Source: Pedobacter yonginensis (GTDB lineage Bacteria; Bacteroidota; Bacteroidia; Sphingobacteriales; Sphingobacteriaceae). Taken from it: DNA of 64,000 bases. Shown here piece by piece: positions 18,293-27,401 of this stretch. The DNA is taken from the NCBI RefSeq assembly GCF_003173595.1, contig NZ_QGNZ01000001.1:124001-188000 (forward strand). The letters are read 5' to 3'. Both the position numbers and the translations under genes were made by a program. Positions within the stretch are counted from its first letter, which is position 1; the number at the start of each line of letters is the position of its first letter. The notes under the pieces are model-generated. The model did not search any database and was not told the DNA's origin. It saw only the letters and a list, made by a program, of their open reading frames with translations.

Positions 18293-20197
18293 TTATCTAA
18301 TTAACATAATCCAACCGGTGTAAGTCGCAAAATCTTCGTTAAAATAAATGCTGTAATAGTACGTAGCAGTAGGCAAATCTTTCCCATTGAATTTTCCATC
18401 CCAAGGCTTAAACTTTCCTGTGCTCTGGTAAACCAACTGCCCATATCGATTTGTGACTTTGATTATAGGATTCGCAAATGCTTCAGCGGCAGCAATATTC
18501 CAGGTATCGTTTATGGAGTCTCCATTTGGGGAAAATGAATTTGGAATCACAATTTCTGGATATACCTTAATAAACACATCGTCCTCGCTGTTTAAGCAAC
18601 CCAAACTAGAAATGGCATGAAGCGTATAGGTAATGTCAGCAGGTGGCTTTGCAATTGGGTTTAATTTATTGGGATCGTCCAGATAATCTGCTGGCGTCCA
18701 GTAATAGTAAACATTGTCGCCTGTTACTTTACCATTTAGGGTGGTTTTTTGTCCGTTTAGCAGTTTTTGGTCTTCTCCTGCATTGGCGGTTGCATTTTTG
18801 TTTACATTTATGGTTACCTGCGCACTAGCAGAACATGCGCCGTTTGAGATGGTAACCGTATATGTGGTTGTTTCTGTTGGTGTTGCATTCGTTTTCGAAG
18901 CGCTTGGATTAGATAAACCTGTGGTTGGAAACCAACTGTAGGCTGTTCCTCCGAAGGCTTCCAAATTTACATTATCGCCCTGGCAAATGCTGGTTGCAGT
19001 AAAACTGGTGCTGGGCACTATTGGATTTAAAACTTGAACGTTAACGGTTGATGACCTCGAGCAACCATTTGTAAACGCCGTTACGGTATAATCGCCACTC
19101 ATGTTAACGGTGGCGTTTGTTAGGATAGGATTTTTTTGATTCGATGTAAAATTATTTGGACCTGCCCAGGAAAACGTTGTTCCATCGGTAGCGCTAAGTT
19201 GAATATCCGAACCCGCACAAACTGGTCCATTGCTACTTGCGATTGGATTTGGCAAGGCCGTAACCGTAATGGTGAGTGGGGCAGATGCAATTCGGCAATT
19301 TGCAGATGTAATGTTTAAACGCTCGGCGGCAAGTAAACGATATTGATAAGTTCCTTGTACGGCATTGACGAAACTAACCGTTGTTTGTTGAGCGGTTTCG
19401 CCCAATATATCGCTCCAGCCATTTCCTGTATTTATTTGCCATTGGTAAACCGGGTCAGTATAGCCTGATGAAACCGTTGCAGACAAATTAAAACTCCCTG
19501 AAGCTGTTTCGCAAAGGCTGGCGTTGGTTTGTGCATTGTTTAAAGATGGAATGATGGTTGGTCCGCAGGGTCTGAAGGTAATGTCATCAAGCGCCAAATC
19601 ATTTCCACCTCCACCTGGGTTTTCATTGGTCATTTTGATGGTAATAATCCCCACATTTGCGGGGGTTGTAAAAATAGTACCGTATTTAACCCAGTTTGAT
19701 GAGCTTCCTTCTAATATATCACCTGTAGAGAATTCTTTTATAGAGACACCATTATTTTCGATGGTGAATTTAACATTAGGTTTTATCCCTGAACCACGCA
19801 GTATATTAATGATGTAAGAGGCAAACTCGTATGTGGTATTTGGGCACAAATTATTAACCGTAGATTGATAAAATATACCCTTGTTAAAATCCGCATTCAC
19901 CACCATCATATATCCATTCGGGTCTCCGGTATGGTTCCTGATGTCTTGTAACCAGCCCGGATTTAAGCCTGCCGTACTTTTAACAATGGTGTACTGGCCA
20001 TCATTCGGTGTTCCGTTTATGTAGGTATAATTTGTATTTGAAGGGATTGGAGTTCCAAAATTAGAAGAGCCATTACCAAAATCTGTTCCGGCGCCACTTA
20101 CTGGATCGCCCAAAGTACCCGTACAAACCTGTGCAAACAAAGGTTGACTGATTAAAACGATAAGGCAGCAGAAAAGGAATTTACTTAGACAACGCAT
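18293..20197 (-). CDS. Secreted protein with one Ig-like module and gliding/T9SS C-terminal domain
   Basis: Third paralogue, 634 residues, with a signal peptide (1-22, ending L-F-A-Q) followed at once by V-C-T-G-T-L-G-D-P-V-S-G-A-G-T-D-F-G. It has the same N-terminal domain, Ig-like segment and C-terminal sorting domain (S-F-S-P-N-G-D-S-I-N-D, R-Y-G-Q-L-V-Y) as its neighbours but only one copy of the repeated module (I-C-Q-G-D-N-V-N-L-E-A). It may represent the ancestral state from which the longer proteins grew. Each of the three genes has its own A/T-rich upstream gap, so separate promoters are possible. Confidence 0.86.
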   Translation of the reverse strand: MRCLSKFLFCCLIVLISQPLFAQVCTGTLGDPVSGAGTDFGNGSSNFGTPIPSNTNYTYINGTPNDGQYTIVKSTAGLNPGWLQDIRNHTGDPNGYMMVVNADFNKGIFYQSTVNNLCPNTTYEFASYIINILRGSGIKPNVKFTIENNGVSIKEFSTGDILEGSSSNWVKYGTIFTTPANVGIITIKMTNENPGGGGNDLALDDITFRPCGPTIIPSLNNAQTNASLCETASGSFNLSATVSSGYTDPVYQWQINTGNGWSDILGETAQQTTVSFVNAVQGTYQYRLLAAERLNITSANCRIASAPLTITVTALPNPIASSNGPVCAGSDIQLSATDGTTFSWAGPNNFTSNQKNPILTNATVNMSGDYTVTAFTNGCSRSSTVNVQVLNPIVPSTSFTATSICQGDNVNLEAFGGTAYSWFPTTGLSNPSASKTNATPTETTTYTVTISNGACSASAQVTINVNKNATANAGEDQKLLNGQKTTLNGKVTGDNVYYYWTPADYLDDPNKLNPIAKPPADITYTLHAISSLGCLNSEDDVFIKVYPEIVIPNSFSPNGDSINDTWNIAAAEAFANPIIKVTNRYGQLVYQSTGKFKPWDGKFNGKDLPTATYYYSIYFNEDFATYTGWIMLIR

Positions 20198-20258
20198 TCT
20201 TTTTTTGGGATTTAGCGAATATCTGAATAAAAATTAAAATAACATATTTTATCAGGTA

Positions 20259-21275
20259 CTAGCTTAAAGCATTCAAAAAAGCAATGGTGTTTACATCGTC
20301 TGCGTAATCCCAAAGTTTTGGATGCTGGCTTTGGCCAAAATCGAATTTTGGAGCTTTGATGGGCGTTTTTGTGATGATACATTGAATGTTTTCAGCTTGT
20401 GCCGAGAGTTTGTTTTCCAGCTCATCTAAGCTTTTATATTCCTCATAAAACAACACAGCCAATGGCGAAGTTAGGCTTTCATCCTCCTTTAGCAATAAAA
20501 AGCCATTATCAAAGTGCTTAGCGGCATTTACCAAATAAATCGATTTGTTGTAATCGTAATTGTTATTGTATTTGAAATGATTAATAATGGGCTGAAGGCT
20601 TTCTATACCTTCATAGAAATTGGCAATATCATAACCTTCAGGTAAATAGATTTTGGAAACATTTCTGCAACCTAAACCAAAATAGTCGAAAATGTCTGCA
20701 CCTAAATTTTCAATATCTTCTTTAGATTCGGTACCATCTAAAATGGCTACACTATTTCGGTTTTTACGTATAATATTTGGGACTTTGCTGAAATAATAAT
20801 CAAAATAACGTGATGAATTGTTACTTCCTGTAGCTATAACCGCATCAAAATCTTTTAACCTTTCTACATATTCTACATGATTTTCAAGCGCGGGCTCTAT
20901 TTTAAAAAGTTCTGATAAAATAGCTTTAATCAATTTATCATCCGATGAAGATAATTTTATTAGTGCAATATTTCCCGTTGCTAAAACGCATAAAACGTCG
21001 TGAAAACCCACCATTGGAATGTTCCCTGCCAAAATTAAGCCTATCTTTTTTGGCGAAGAAGTGAAGTTAATGGATTGAAACCAGTCATCAACATCGGTCT
21101 CATTCAGCATTTCTGCGAAAGAACAAATTGATTTTTTTATATTTTCGATGGTAAACCAGGCATTACTATTTTGAGCGCTATAAATCGTATTTTCCAGTAC
21201 ATCAGTAGGATTGGCAAGTAATTTGCCTAGTTTTTTAAGGGCATTAATTACTTTATCGTGTGTTAAGGCTGACAT
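20259..21275 (-). CDS. LuxC-like acyl-CoA reductase
   Basis: The 338-residue protein fits the LuxC-type acyl-CoA reductase family, which reduces acyl-CoA to aldehyde with NADPH through a thioester on a Cys. Seen are the aldehyde-dehydrogenase-like fold motifs I-G-L-I-L-A-G-N-I-P (80-86), V-I-A-T-G-S-N-N-S-S (147-155) and the candidate nucleophile C203 in F-G-L-G-C-R-N-V-S. Divergent from a 4Fe-4S ferredoxin gene, a pairing common in Bacteroidota. It is shorter than proteobacterial LuxC (about 480), and the physiological substrate is unknown. Confidence 0.82.
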   Translation of the reverse strand: MSALTHDKVINALKKLGKLLANPTDVLENTIYSAQNSNAWFTIENIKKSICSFAEMLNETDVDDWFQSINFTSSPKKIGLILAGNIPMVGFHDVLCVLATGNIALIKLSSSDDKLIKAILSELFKIEPALENHVEYVERLKDFDAVIATGSNNSSRYFDYYFSKVPNIIRKNRNSVAILDGTESKEDIENLGADIFDYFGLGCRNVSKIYLPEGYDIANFYEGIESLQPIINHFKYNNNYDYNKSIYLVNAAKHFDNGFLLLKEDESLTSPLAVLFYEEYKSLDELENKLSAQAENIQCIITKTPIKAPKFDFGQSQHPKLWDYADDVNTIAFLNALS

Positions 21276-21305
21276 ATTTAGAATTATTATTAAGTGATTA
21301 TATGC

Positions 21306-21313
21306 TATATTTG
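21306..21313 (+). promoter_or_regulatory. -7 promoter element for the 4Fe-4S ferredoxin gene
   Basis: TATATTTG matches TAnnTTTG and lies 41 bases before the ferredoxin ATG, in the 79-base divergent gap. No proper -33 TTTG is present. Confidence 0.55.
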
Positions 21314-21354
21314 CAATCGCAAAGGTAAACTAAGCAAAAGAATTAGACGAAAAC

Positions 21355-21705
21355 ATGGCAATTAAAATAACAGATGAGTGTATAAATTGTGGGGCTTGCG
21401 AACCGGAATGCCCTAACAACGCAATTTACGATGCCGGCACTGCATGGCGTTTTTCTGACGGAACCAACTTAAATGGTGTTATCGATTTTGGTAACCAACA
21501 AATTGAGGCAGATGCGGCGCAAGAAGCAGTTTCGGATGAAGTTTATTATATCGTATCCGATAAATGTACAGAGTGTAAAGGCTTCCATGATGAGCCACAG
21601 TGTGCTGCGGTTTGTCCGGTAGATTGTTGCGTAGATGACGAAGATATTCGTGAAACCGAAGAAGAACTACTAACCAAAAAAGCTTGGTTACACCAAGAGA
21701 ACTAA
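21355..21705 (+). CDS. Two-cluster 4Fe-4S ferredoxin
   Basis: A 116-residue ferredoxin. The first cluster motif is C-I-N-C-G-A-C-E-P-E-C-P (about residues 10-21); the second is C-T-E-C-K-G-x6-Q-C-A-A-V-C-P (about 77-95), with an 8-residue insert between its second and third Cys typical of the YfhL/Alv-type dicluster ferredoxins. An acidic tail follows. It should be a cytosolic low-potential electron carrier. It is divergent from the LuxC-like reductase, has its own promoter box and ends at a strong terminator, so it is monocistronic. Confidence 0.92.
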   Translation: MAIKITDECINCGACEPECPNNAIYDAGTAWRFSDGTNLNGVIDFGNQQIEADAAQEAVSDEVYYIVSDKCTECKGFHDEPQCAAVCPVDCCVDDEDIRETEEELLTKKAWLHQEN

Positions 21706-21731
21706 GGTTATACCCTTTAAATAAAATATAA

Positions 21732-21760
21732 AGTCCTGATGCAAGTCAGGACTTTTTTTT
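21732..21760 (+). terminator. Intrinsic terminator after the ferredoxin gene
   Basis: Perfect 8-bp stem AGTCCTGA/TCAGGACT (21732-21739 with 21746-21753), 6-base loop, then a run of eight T. It lies 26 bases past the stop. Confidence 0.93.
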
Positions 21761-21899
21761 GGTAAATATTTATTTACAAGTTAATTAAGCCACCATTTAA
21801 ATTGATTGTAATGTTGGCCATGAGAAAATGGTCGTTGCTGAATGTAAATCTGGACTACTATCTCTCCTTTGGCTGGACTAATAGTTTGGTAATACATCA

Positions 21900-22352
21900 C
21901 TAATCTATATCACTTTTATTTGGAATAATTAAAACAGGGCAGGCTGATTTACGAGCGACATGCTCAGCTACACTTCCCATTAAAAAGTGGTATAATCCAG
22001 TTCTGCCATAAGTTCCAATCACGATTAAGTCAGAACCCCATTCATCAGATTGCTGAATAATGCCGTGTGCTGCGGTATCTACCACACTCAGGTAAGAAGT
22101 TTTTATGCCATTCGAGAATTTACCTTCAATCTCTTTTAATAAAACATGGCTGTTTTCCTCACTGTTATCATAAGTGTCTAAAAAAACCGGAGCGAGGGTT
22201 AAATCAGAATTTACATTCGCGGGAACAGGTTCTATAATATTTACCAGAGCCACCTCAGCATCAAATTTTTCTGCAAGTTCATAGCCAGCTTTTGCAGCTT
22301 TCTCAGAACAGGTGCTATTATCAACAGCAATTAATATTTTTTTAAAATTCAT
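21900..22352 (-). CDS. Universal stress protein (UspA family)
   Basis: The 150-residue single Usp domain starts I-L-I-A-V-D-N-S (strand 1 with the conserved Asp) and ends with the ATP-binding pattern G-T-Y-G-R-T-G-x9-G-S-V-A (about residues 116-132). The glycine-rich loop is intact, so it is of the nucleotide-binding subgroup. Universal stress proteins support survival under starvation and other stresses, but their exact actions vary. It is a lone gene on the minus strand. The 140 bases before it show no other feature. Confidence 0.92.
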   Translation of the reverse strand: MNFKKILIAVDNSTCSEKAAKAGYELAEKFDAEVALVNIIEPVPANVNSDLTLAPVFLDTYDNSEENSHVLLKEIEGKFSNGIKTSYLSVVDTAAHGIIQQSDEWGSDLIVIGTYGRTGLYHFLMGSVAEHVARKSACPVLIIPNKSDID

Positions 22353-22460
22353 AACGAGCAGCTTTAAATGTTACACTATAAAAATAACAATTTATACCTC
22401 AAAATGTTAGGCTATGGATGTAATTTATTAGTTTTACAATCGTTTTACGGGTATATTTAA

Positions 22461-23243
22461 ATGGAAAATCAATACGGTATTTGTAGGGTTGCGGTAGCGC
22501 CTTTACGTGCAGATGCATCAGATCGGGCAGAAATAGTTTCGCAGCTATTGTTTGGCGAACATGTAGAAATTATTCAAAGAGAGGAGCGTTGGTGGCTTGT
22601 TCAAAATGCTTACGACGATTATCAAGGTTGGATCGATTTTAGGCAGTTGGCTCCAATTTCGGAAACAGAGTTTACTGAAATGCACCAATGTAAATCGCTA
22701 TCTCCATTAGGATTTAACCATGCCTTAACCGCAGAAGATGGATCCTTGTACCACTTGAGTCCCGCTAGTAATCTTCCATTTATAAAAGATGGATATTGTT
22801 ATGCTGGAGCGGAAAAATTTAAGTTAAATTTCGATGCTCATGATGTTGGCGATCACGATTTTACAACCGAATTAACTGAAACAGCGAAATTCTTTTTAAA
22901 TACACCTTATTTATGGGGTGGTAGGCATCTATTTGGTTTAGATTGCTCTGGCTTTGTACAAACCGTGTTTAAATTACTGGGTGTTAAGCTCAATCGCGAT
23001 GCTTCACAACAAGCTGAGCAAGGCGAATTGGTGGGTTTTTTGTCAGAATGCAAAGCTGGTGATGTTGCCTTTTTTGATAATGCAGAAGGTAAAATTACCC
23101 ATGTAGGCATTATGCTGAGTCCAAATGAGATCATCCATTCCTCTGCCAAGGTGAAAATAGATCCAATTGACGATCAAGGGATTTTCAATAAGGAATTAGG
23201 CAAATACAGCCATAAACTGAGAATCATTAAGCGTTTTGTTTAA
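22461..23243 (+). CDS. NlpC/P60 cell-wall peptidase with SH3-like domains
   Basis: The 260-residue protein has an N-terminal SH3-like segment (about 3-62, Y-G-I-C-R-V-A-V-A-P-L-R), a second divergent SH3-like part, then an NlpC/P60 domain (about 135-258). The catalytic Cys lies in L-D-C-S-G-F-V (about residue 160) and the His in I-T-H-V-G-I-M (about 212). This layout matches gamma-D-glutamyl-diamino-acid endopeptidases such as YkfC, which recycle or trim muropeptides. No signal peptide is evident, so a cytosolic recycling role is inferred. Confidence 0.88.
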   Translation: MENQYGICRVAVAPLRADASDRAEIVSQLLFGEHVEIIQREERWWLVQNAYDDYQGWIDFRQLAPISETEFTEMHQCKSLSPLGFNHALTAEDGSLYHLSPASNLPFIKDGYCYAGAEKFKLNFDAHDVGDHDFTTELTETAKFFLNTPYLWGGRHLFGLDCSGFVQTVFKLLGVKLNRDASQQAEQGELVGFLSECKAGDVAFFDNAEGKITHVGIMLSPNEIIHSSAKVKIDPIDDQGIFNKELGKYSHKLRIIKRFV

Positions 23244-23261
23244 TAAAAAATTGATTTTGGA

Positions 23262-24086
23262 GCCATCATACAAATGATAAGCGTTTAAATTTTTTGGAAA
23301 TGAACGTTCTGTGTTTCATCGGGAACGGCTGCCCCGCTTTACATTACAAGGCCCGATGAAGGATCGGGCGCTTTTCATTGCAATCGGGCTTACCATTTAA
23401 GGTTGCTGCTAAACAGAACCGTTGTACCTAAACCCTATGGAAGCGATAGCCCGAGCTTTTTCAGCTCGGCTTTAGCGTACAGAGGGACTGCCTGATTGGT
23501 AGGATTACCGAACGCTCGTTTCCGAAAAAAATAGATTCATTTGAGGTATAGGATTTGATGGATGAGCCATCATCCAAATGATAAGCGTTTAAATTTTTTG
23601 GAAATGAACGTCCTGTGTTTCATCGGGAGCGGCTGTCCCGCTTTTCATTACAAGGCCCGATGAAGGATCGGGCGCTTTTCATTACAATCGGGTTTACGAT
23701 TTAAGGTTGCTGCTAGGCAGTTCCGTTGTGCCTAAACCCTATGGCAGCGGTAGCCCGAGCTTTTTCAGCTCGGCTTTAGCCTACAGAGGGACTTCCTGAA
23801 TGGTAGGATTACTGAGCGCTAATTTCCAAAAAAATAGCATTATTTTTAATTAATTGAGTTACGACTGATAAGAATAAATTAATAATCGGGTTTAGGATTT
23901 AAGTTTGCTGCTAAACAGAACCGTTGTGCCTAAACCCTATGGCAGCGGTAGCCCGAGCTTTTTCAGCTCGGCTTTAGCGTACAGAGGGACAGCCTGATTG
24001 GTAGGATTACTGAGCGTTAATTTCCAAAAAAATGGCATTAATTTTAAATTAATTGAGCCTTGACTGATAAAATTAGATTAATAATC
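23262..24086. repeat. Block of 2.7 tandem copies of a 302-bp hairpin-rich repeat
   Basis: Copy 1 runs 23262-23563, copy 2 23564-about 23883 and a copy lacking the first ~120 bases 23884-24086. Two hairpins recur: GCCCGAT(GAAG)GATCGGGC, and a longer one, TAGCCCGAGC-TTTTTCA-GCTCGGCTTTAGC, which can be extended outward by CCCT/AGGG pairing. No open frame of useful length is shared by the copies. It fills nearly the whole 897-base gap between the NlpC/P60 gene and the WD40 gene. Confidence 0.88.
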
Positions 24087-24140
24087 ATTGAGTCACCAAC
24101 CAAGAAATAGATTTATCTGAAAGACAAGCAGTTAAGAAAT

Positions 24141-25040
24141 CTAATCCTCCATTTCCCACACCATTACTTGTCGGTCGTCACCAGTTGAAATTAGATACTT
24201 TCCATCATTACTCCAGATGATTTTATTGATGGAATGCGTGTGGCCAATACCTGTTTTCTCCAAACTTAAAATTTTGTAGAGTTTGAAATTTTCTGCATCC
24301 CATAGTTTAATGCTTTTATCTTGACTAGCAGTAGCAAAAAAGGGGTTGGTAGGGTGGAAAGCGATGTTATAAATGGTAAACATGTGCGCTGGAATGGTTT
24401 CTCTAAGCGAATAATCTGGCAAATTCCACACCTTTAGTTGCGCATCTCTACTACCAGAGATGAGATAATTGAGTTCAGGATGATAAGCTAACGAAGTAAC
24501 GGGAAGGGTATGGCTTTCTAAGCTTTGTTTTAAGCTGTAATCAGACAGGTTATAAATCCGAATGAGGTGATCTTTACAACCAAAAGCAACCTCAGTTTGA
24601 TCTGGAGATATGGCAATGGCTCTAACGGTATCATAAGCCACTTGGAAACGGTAAATTTCAGAAAAATCATCAAGCGACCATACAGCTACTGAACCATCTT
24701 CACCAGTGGTTAGAAATTCATTTTTGCTGCTTACCGTTTGAATGTTGAAGATCGGCTTGGTATGGGCGTTTATTCTAGCAACAACCTTTTGCGCAATAAA
24801 ATCGTAAACACTAAAGGCACCGCTTCTTTCGCCAATAAACAGCTGTTTGTTATAGTTATGAAGACAATATACTGAACTTTGTACAGGTAGCTTAACCATA
24901 ACGAATGCCAGCGTCTTCAATGACCATTCTACCACGCCCTTATCATTTCCGGCACTAAAGAAAATACCCTCCTTATCCGAATTGGCAAGTGCGTAAACAG
25001 GATTTTGATGTCCAGAAAGTGTTTTAAGGTGTTTTAACAT
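24141..25040 (-). CDS. WD40-repeat beta-propeller protein
   Basis: The 299-residue protein consists of about seven WD40 blades; clear ones include L-I-S-G-S-R-D-A-Q-L-K-V-W (about 195-207), F-A-T-A-S-Q-D-K-S-I-K-L-W (about 238-250) and L-I-S-T-G-D-D-R-Q-V-M-V-W at the end, each with the G-H or H-x-x-x-V start of the next blade. There is no signal peptide or membrane helix, so it should be a cytosolic scaffold. No partner is suggested by its position just downstream of the his operon, 83 bases after hisIE. Confidence 0.9.
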   Translation of the reverse strand: MLKHLKTLSGHQNPVYALANSDKEGIFFSAGNDKGVVEWSLKTLAFVMVKLPVQSSVYCLHNYNKQLFIGERSGAFSVYDFIAQKVVARINAHTKPIFNIQTVSSKNEFLTTGEDGSVAVWSLDDFSEIYRFQVAYDTVRAIAISPDQTEVAFGCKDHLIRIYNLSDYSLKQSLESHTLPVTSLAYHPELNYLISGSRDAQLKVWNLPDYSLRETIPAHMFTIYNIAFHPTNPFFATASQDKSIKLWDAENFKLYKILSLEKTGIGHTHSINKIIWSNDGKYLISTGDDRQVMVWEMED

Positions 25041-25123
25041 TTAATTGTTTGAACAGTAAGAAACTTGACGGTTAAATTTGAATATTAAAGCGATTCTAAT
25101 TCGACACAACCTCTTGATCTCTT

Positions 25124-25726
25124 TTATTGATGTCTTTTTTCCAAATTCTTAGCAATATCCTGAATGGATAAGCCTTTTTCTTTTAATAAAAATAACAGGT
25201 GAAATACAAGATCCGATGCTTCTCCAATAAATTCTTCTTCGCTTTCTGCTAGGGCAGCGATTACGGTTTCCACGCCCTCTTCACCAACTTTTTGCGCAAT
25301 TTTGTTTAAGCCTTTGCTGCGCATTTTATTGATGTAAGAACCCTCAACTGGATTTTCATACCTGTCGGCGATGATATTTTCCAATTCAAAAATAAAATTC
25401 TGATTAAACGCTGTTTTAAAGCAACTTCTGCTGCCTGTATGGCAAGTTGGACCAACGGCCTCTGCCTGGATTAAGATGGTATCTTGATCACAATCAACAA
25501 AAATTTCCTTAACATATAAAAAGTTGTTGCTGGTTTCTCCCTTGGTCCAAAGGCGATTTTTAGAGCGAGAGAAAAAGGTAACTTTACCTTCGGCCTGGGT
25601 TTTCTCCAGGGCTTCGGCGTTCATGTAGCCCAACATTAAAACTTCTAAAGTTTTGTAATCCTGAATGATTACAGGCAGTAATCCTGCCGTTTTATCCCAA
25701 TCAAGAGATGATGTATCAATATTCAT
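25124..25726 (-). CDS. hisIE: Bifunctional phosphoribosyl-AMP cyclohydrolase / phosphoribosyl-ATP pyrophosphatase
   Basis: Catalyses steps 2 and 3 of histidine synthesis. I start at the ATG at 25726 (200 residues), since the HisI pattern follows at once. HisI half (about 1-110): S-R-S-K-N-R-L-W-T-K-G-E-T-S-N-N, D-C-D-Q-D and the zinc ligands C-H-T-G-x-x-S-C. HisE half (about 115-200): K-V-G-E-E-G-V-E-T and E-A-S-D-L-V-F-H-L-L. Last gene of the his operon, 50 bases after hisF. Confidence 0.96.
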   Translation of the reverse strand: MNIDTSSLDWDKTAGLLPVIIQDYKTLEVLMLGYMNAEALEKTQAEGKVTFFSRSKNRLWTKGETSNNFLYVKEIFVDCDQDTILIQAEAVGPTCHTGSRSCFKTAFNQNFIFELENIIADRYENPVEGSYINKMRSKGLNKIAQKVGEEGVETVIAALAESEEEFIGEASDLVFHLLFLLKEKGLSIQDIAKNLEKRHQ

Positions 25727-25776
25727 TGTTTTGATATTACCGCAATGGTTTTGCACCTGCAATTGCGGATATGTTT

Positions 25777-26532
25777 TTAAATTCTAACAGGTATATGGTT
25801 TCGTTTTAATTCTTGCTTCAAATCCGGTATCAAAATTTCGCCATAGTGAAAAACTGAAGCTGCAAGTGCAGCATCTACATTCGCTTTCTGAAAAACATCT
25901 GTGAAGTGGTTCATGTTGCCTGCGCCACCAGAAGCAATAATCGGAATGTTGATCATCTGATTTACCCGATTAAGCAAACCGCAATCGAAGCCAGCTTTTG
26001 TACCATCGTGATCCATAGAGGTTAACAAAATTTCTCCTGCACCTAAGTTTTCAGCCTGCTTAATCCAATCTTCGGTTTCTAATTCTGTGATCAATCTTCC
26101 GCCATTCAAATGAACCATATTCTTACCATTCACAAATTTAGTGTCAACCGCCAACACAACAAACTGTACGCCAAATGCTTTTGCTAAATCTTCTATCAAT
26201 TTTGGATTTCTCACCGCCGCAGAATTGATGCTAATTTTATCAGCACCTGCATTTAATAATGCCTCAGCATCTGCAATTTCAGAAATTCCACCGCCAATGG
26301 TAAATGGTATGTTCAGTTGGCGGGCAACCGATTTAACCATTTCAATCATTGTTTTACGGCGTTCGTGGGTTGCCGTAATATCTAAAAAAACCAATTCGTC
26401 AGCACCTTGTTGTGCATATTGGGCAGCAAGTTCTACAGGGTCGCCTGCGTCGCGTAAATCAACAAAGTTTACACCTTTTACCGTGCGCCCATCTTTTACA
26501 TCCAAGCAGGGTATAATACGTTTTGATAACAT
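25777..26532 (-). CDS. hisF: Imidazole glycerol phosphate synthase, cyclase subunit HisF
   Basis: A TIM-barrel enzyme that joins ammonia from HisH with PRFAR to make imidazole glycerol phosphate and AICAR. The 251-residue protein has the catalytic Asp pair in P-C-L-D-V-K-D-G-R (Asp 11) and A-V-D-T-K (about 130), and phosphate-binding loops G-G-G-I and A-S-G-G-A-G. Length is standard. It lies 118 bases after hisA, in the same direction, and before hisIE. Confidence 0.97.
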   Translation of the reverse strand: MLSKRIIPCLDVKDGRTVKGVNFVDLRDAGDPVELAAQYAQQGADELVFLDITATHERRKTMIEMVKSVARQLNIPFTIGGGISEIADAEALLNAGADKISINSAAVRNPKLIEDLAKAFGVQFVVLAVDTKFVNGKNMVHLNGGRLITELETEDWIKQAENLGAGEILLTSMDHDGTKAGFDCGLLNRVNQMINIPIIASGGAGNMNHFTDVFQKANVDAALAASVFHYGEILIPDLKQELKRNHIPVRI

Positions 26533-26650
26533 TTGTTTGGCTTTTCATCAATGGCGAGCCATGATGATTATTTTAAAAAATCTATTTTATAAGCAGTAAT
26601 CAATCTTTAAATCAAGTTGAAGACAACGTAAAGCAAGAATGGTTACAACC

Positions 26651-27400
26651 TTAAATAGAGCTAAGCATCTTTAAGTTCCACTCTTTAATTTCTTCAATCG
26701 TAATTCTATCTTCATAAATGGCTTTTCCAACCACAACGCTTCTGATTGGGTATTTAGCCAACTCATAAATATCGTCCATTGAGCTTACACCTCCAGAGGC
26801 AATTAATTTAATCATTGGAGAATGCTCAAGCAGTTTTTTATATAAATCAACTGCAGCACCACCGAGCTTTCCATCCTTACTAATATCAGTACATAAGAAG
26901 CGGAAAAACCCTAAGGCCAAACACTTATCCACGTAATCCATTAATTTAATTGGCGAACTTTCCATCCAACCCGAATATTTAATTACCTCGTCTAAAACAT
27001 CAATTGCAATTACAATGCGGTTGGCATAGTCTTGTTTTTTTGCAAAGGCCTCACTTAATTCTGGCAAAAAATTTGGATTTGTGATGGCCTGAGTACCCAC
27101 AATAACCCGATGGATGCCTGCATCAAGTAGGTTGGTTACTTGCTCAATTGTTCTAATTCCACCGCCGTATTGCACCTTCATTTCGGTTTTTTTAATAATC
27201 TCGAAAAGCGATTTCTGATTGCTAAAATCACCTTTGGCGCCGTTTAAGTCAATAATATGGATGAAGTCTGTTCCGTTTGAGCGGTATTTTTCTATCATTT
27301 CGGCAATAGAAACATCATATTCAGTTTTCTGGTTGTAATCACCTTCACGTAGGCGAACTACCTTTCCATCCAAAATATCAATAGCAGGAATTATGTACAT
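26651..27400 (-). CDS. hisA: Phosphoribosylformimino-AICAR ribotide isomerase HisA
   Basis: TIM-barrel isomerase that converts ProFAR to PRFAR, paralogous to HisF. The 249-residue protein starts I-I-P-A-I-D-I-L-D-G-K-V-V-R-L (catalytic Asp 8) and has the second acid in I-A-I-D-V-L-D (about 132) plus the phosphate loops G-G-G-I-R and A-S-G-G-V. It begins one base after hisH, so the two are tightly coupled. The 118-base gap that follows contains no promoter I can support. Confidence 0.97.
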   Translation of the reverse strand: MYIIPAIDILDGKVVRLREGDYNQKTEYDVSIAEMIEKYRSNGTDFIHIIDLNGAKGDFSNQKSLFEIIKKTEMKVQYGGGIRTIEQVTNLLDAGIHRVIVGTQAITNPNFLPELSEAFAKKQDYANRIVIAIDVLDEVIKYSGWMESSPIKLMDYVDKCLALGFFRFLCTDISKDGKLGGAAVDLYKKLLEHSPMIKLIASGGVSSMDDIYELAKYPIRSVVVGKAIYEDRITIEEIKEWNLKMLSSI

Positions 27401-27401
27401 T

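Noticed and set aside
23262..24086. CRISPR array
   Set aside because: Units are about 300 bases with no short direct repeats and spacers, and no cas genes are nearby.
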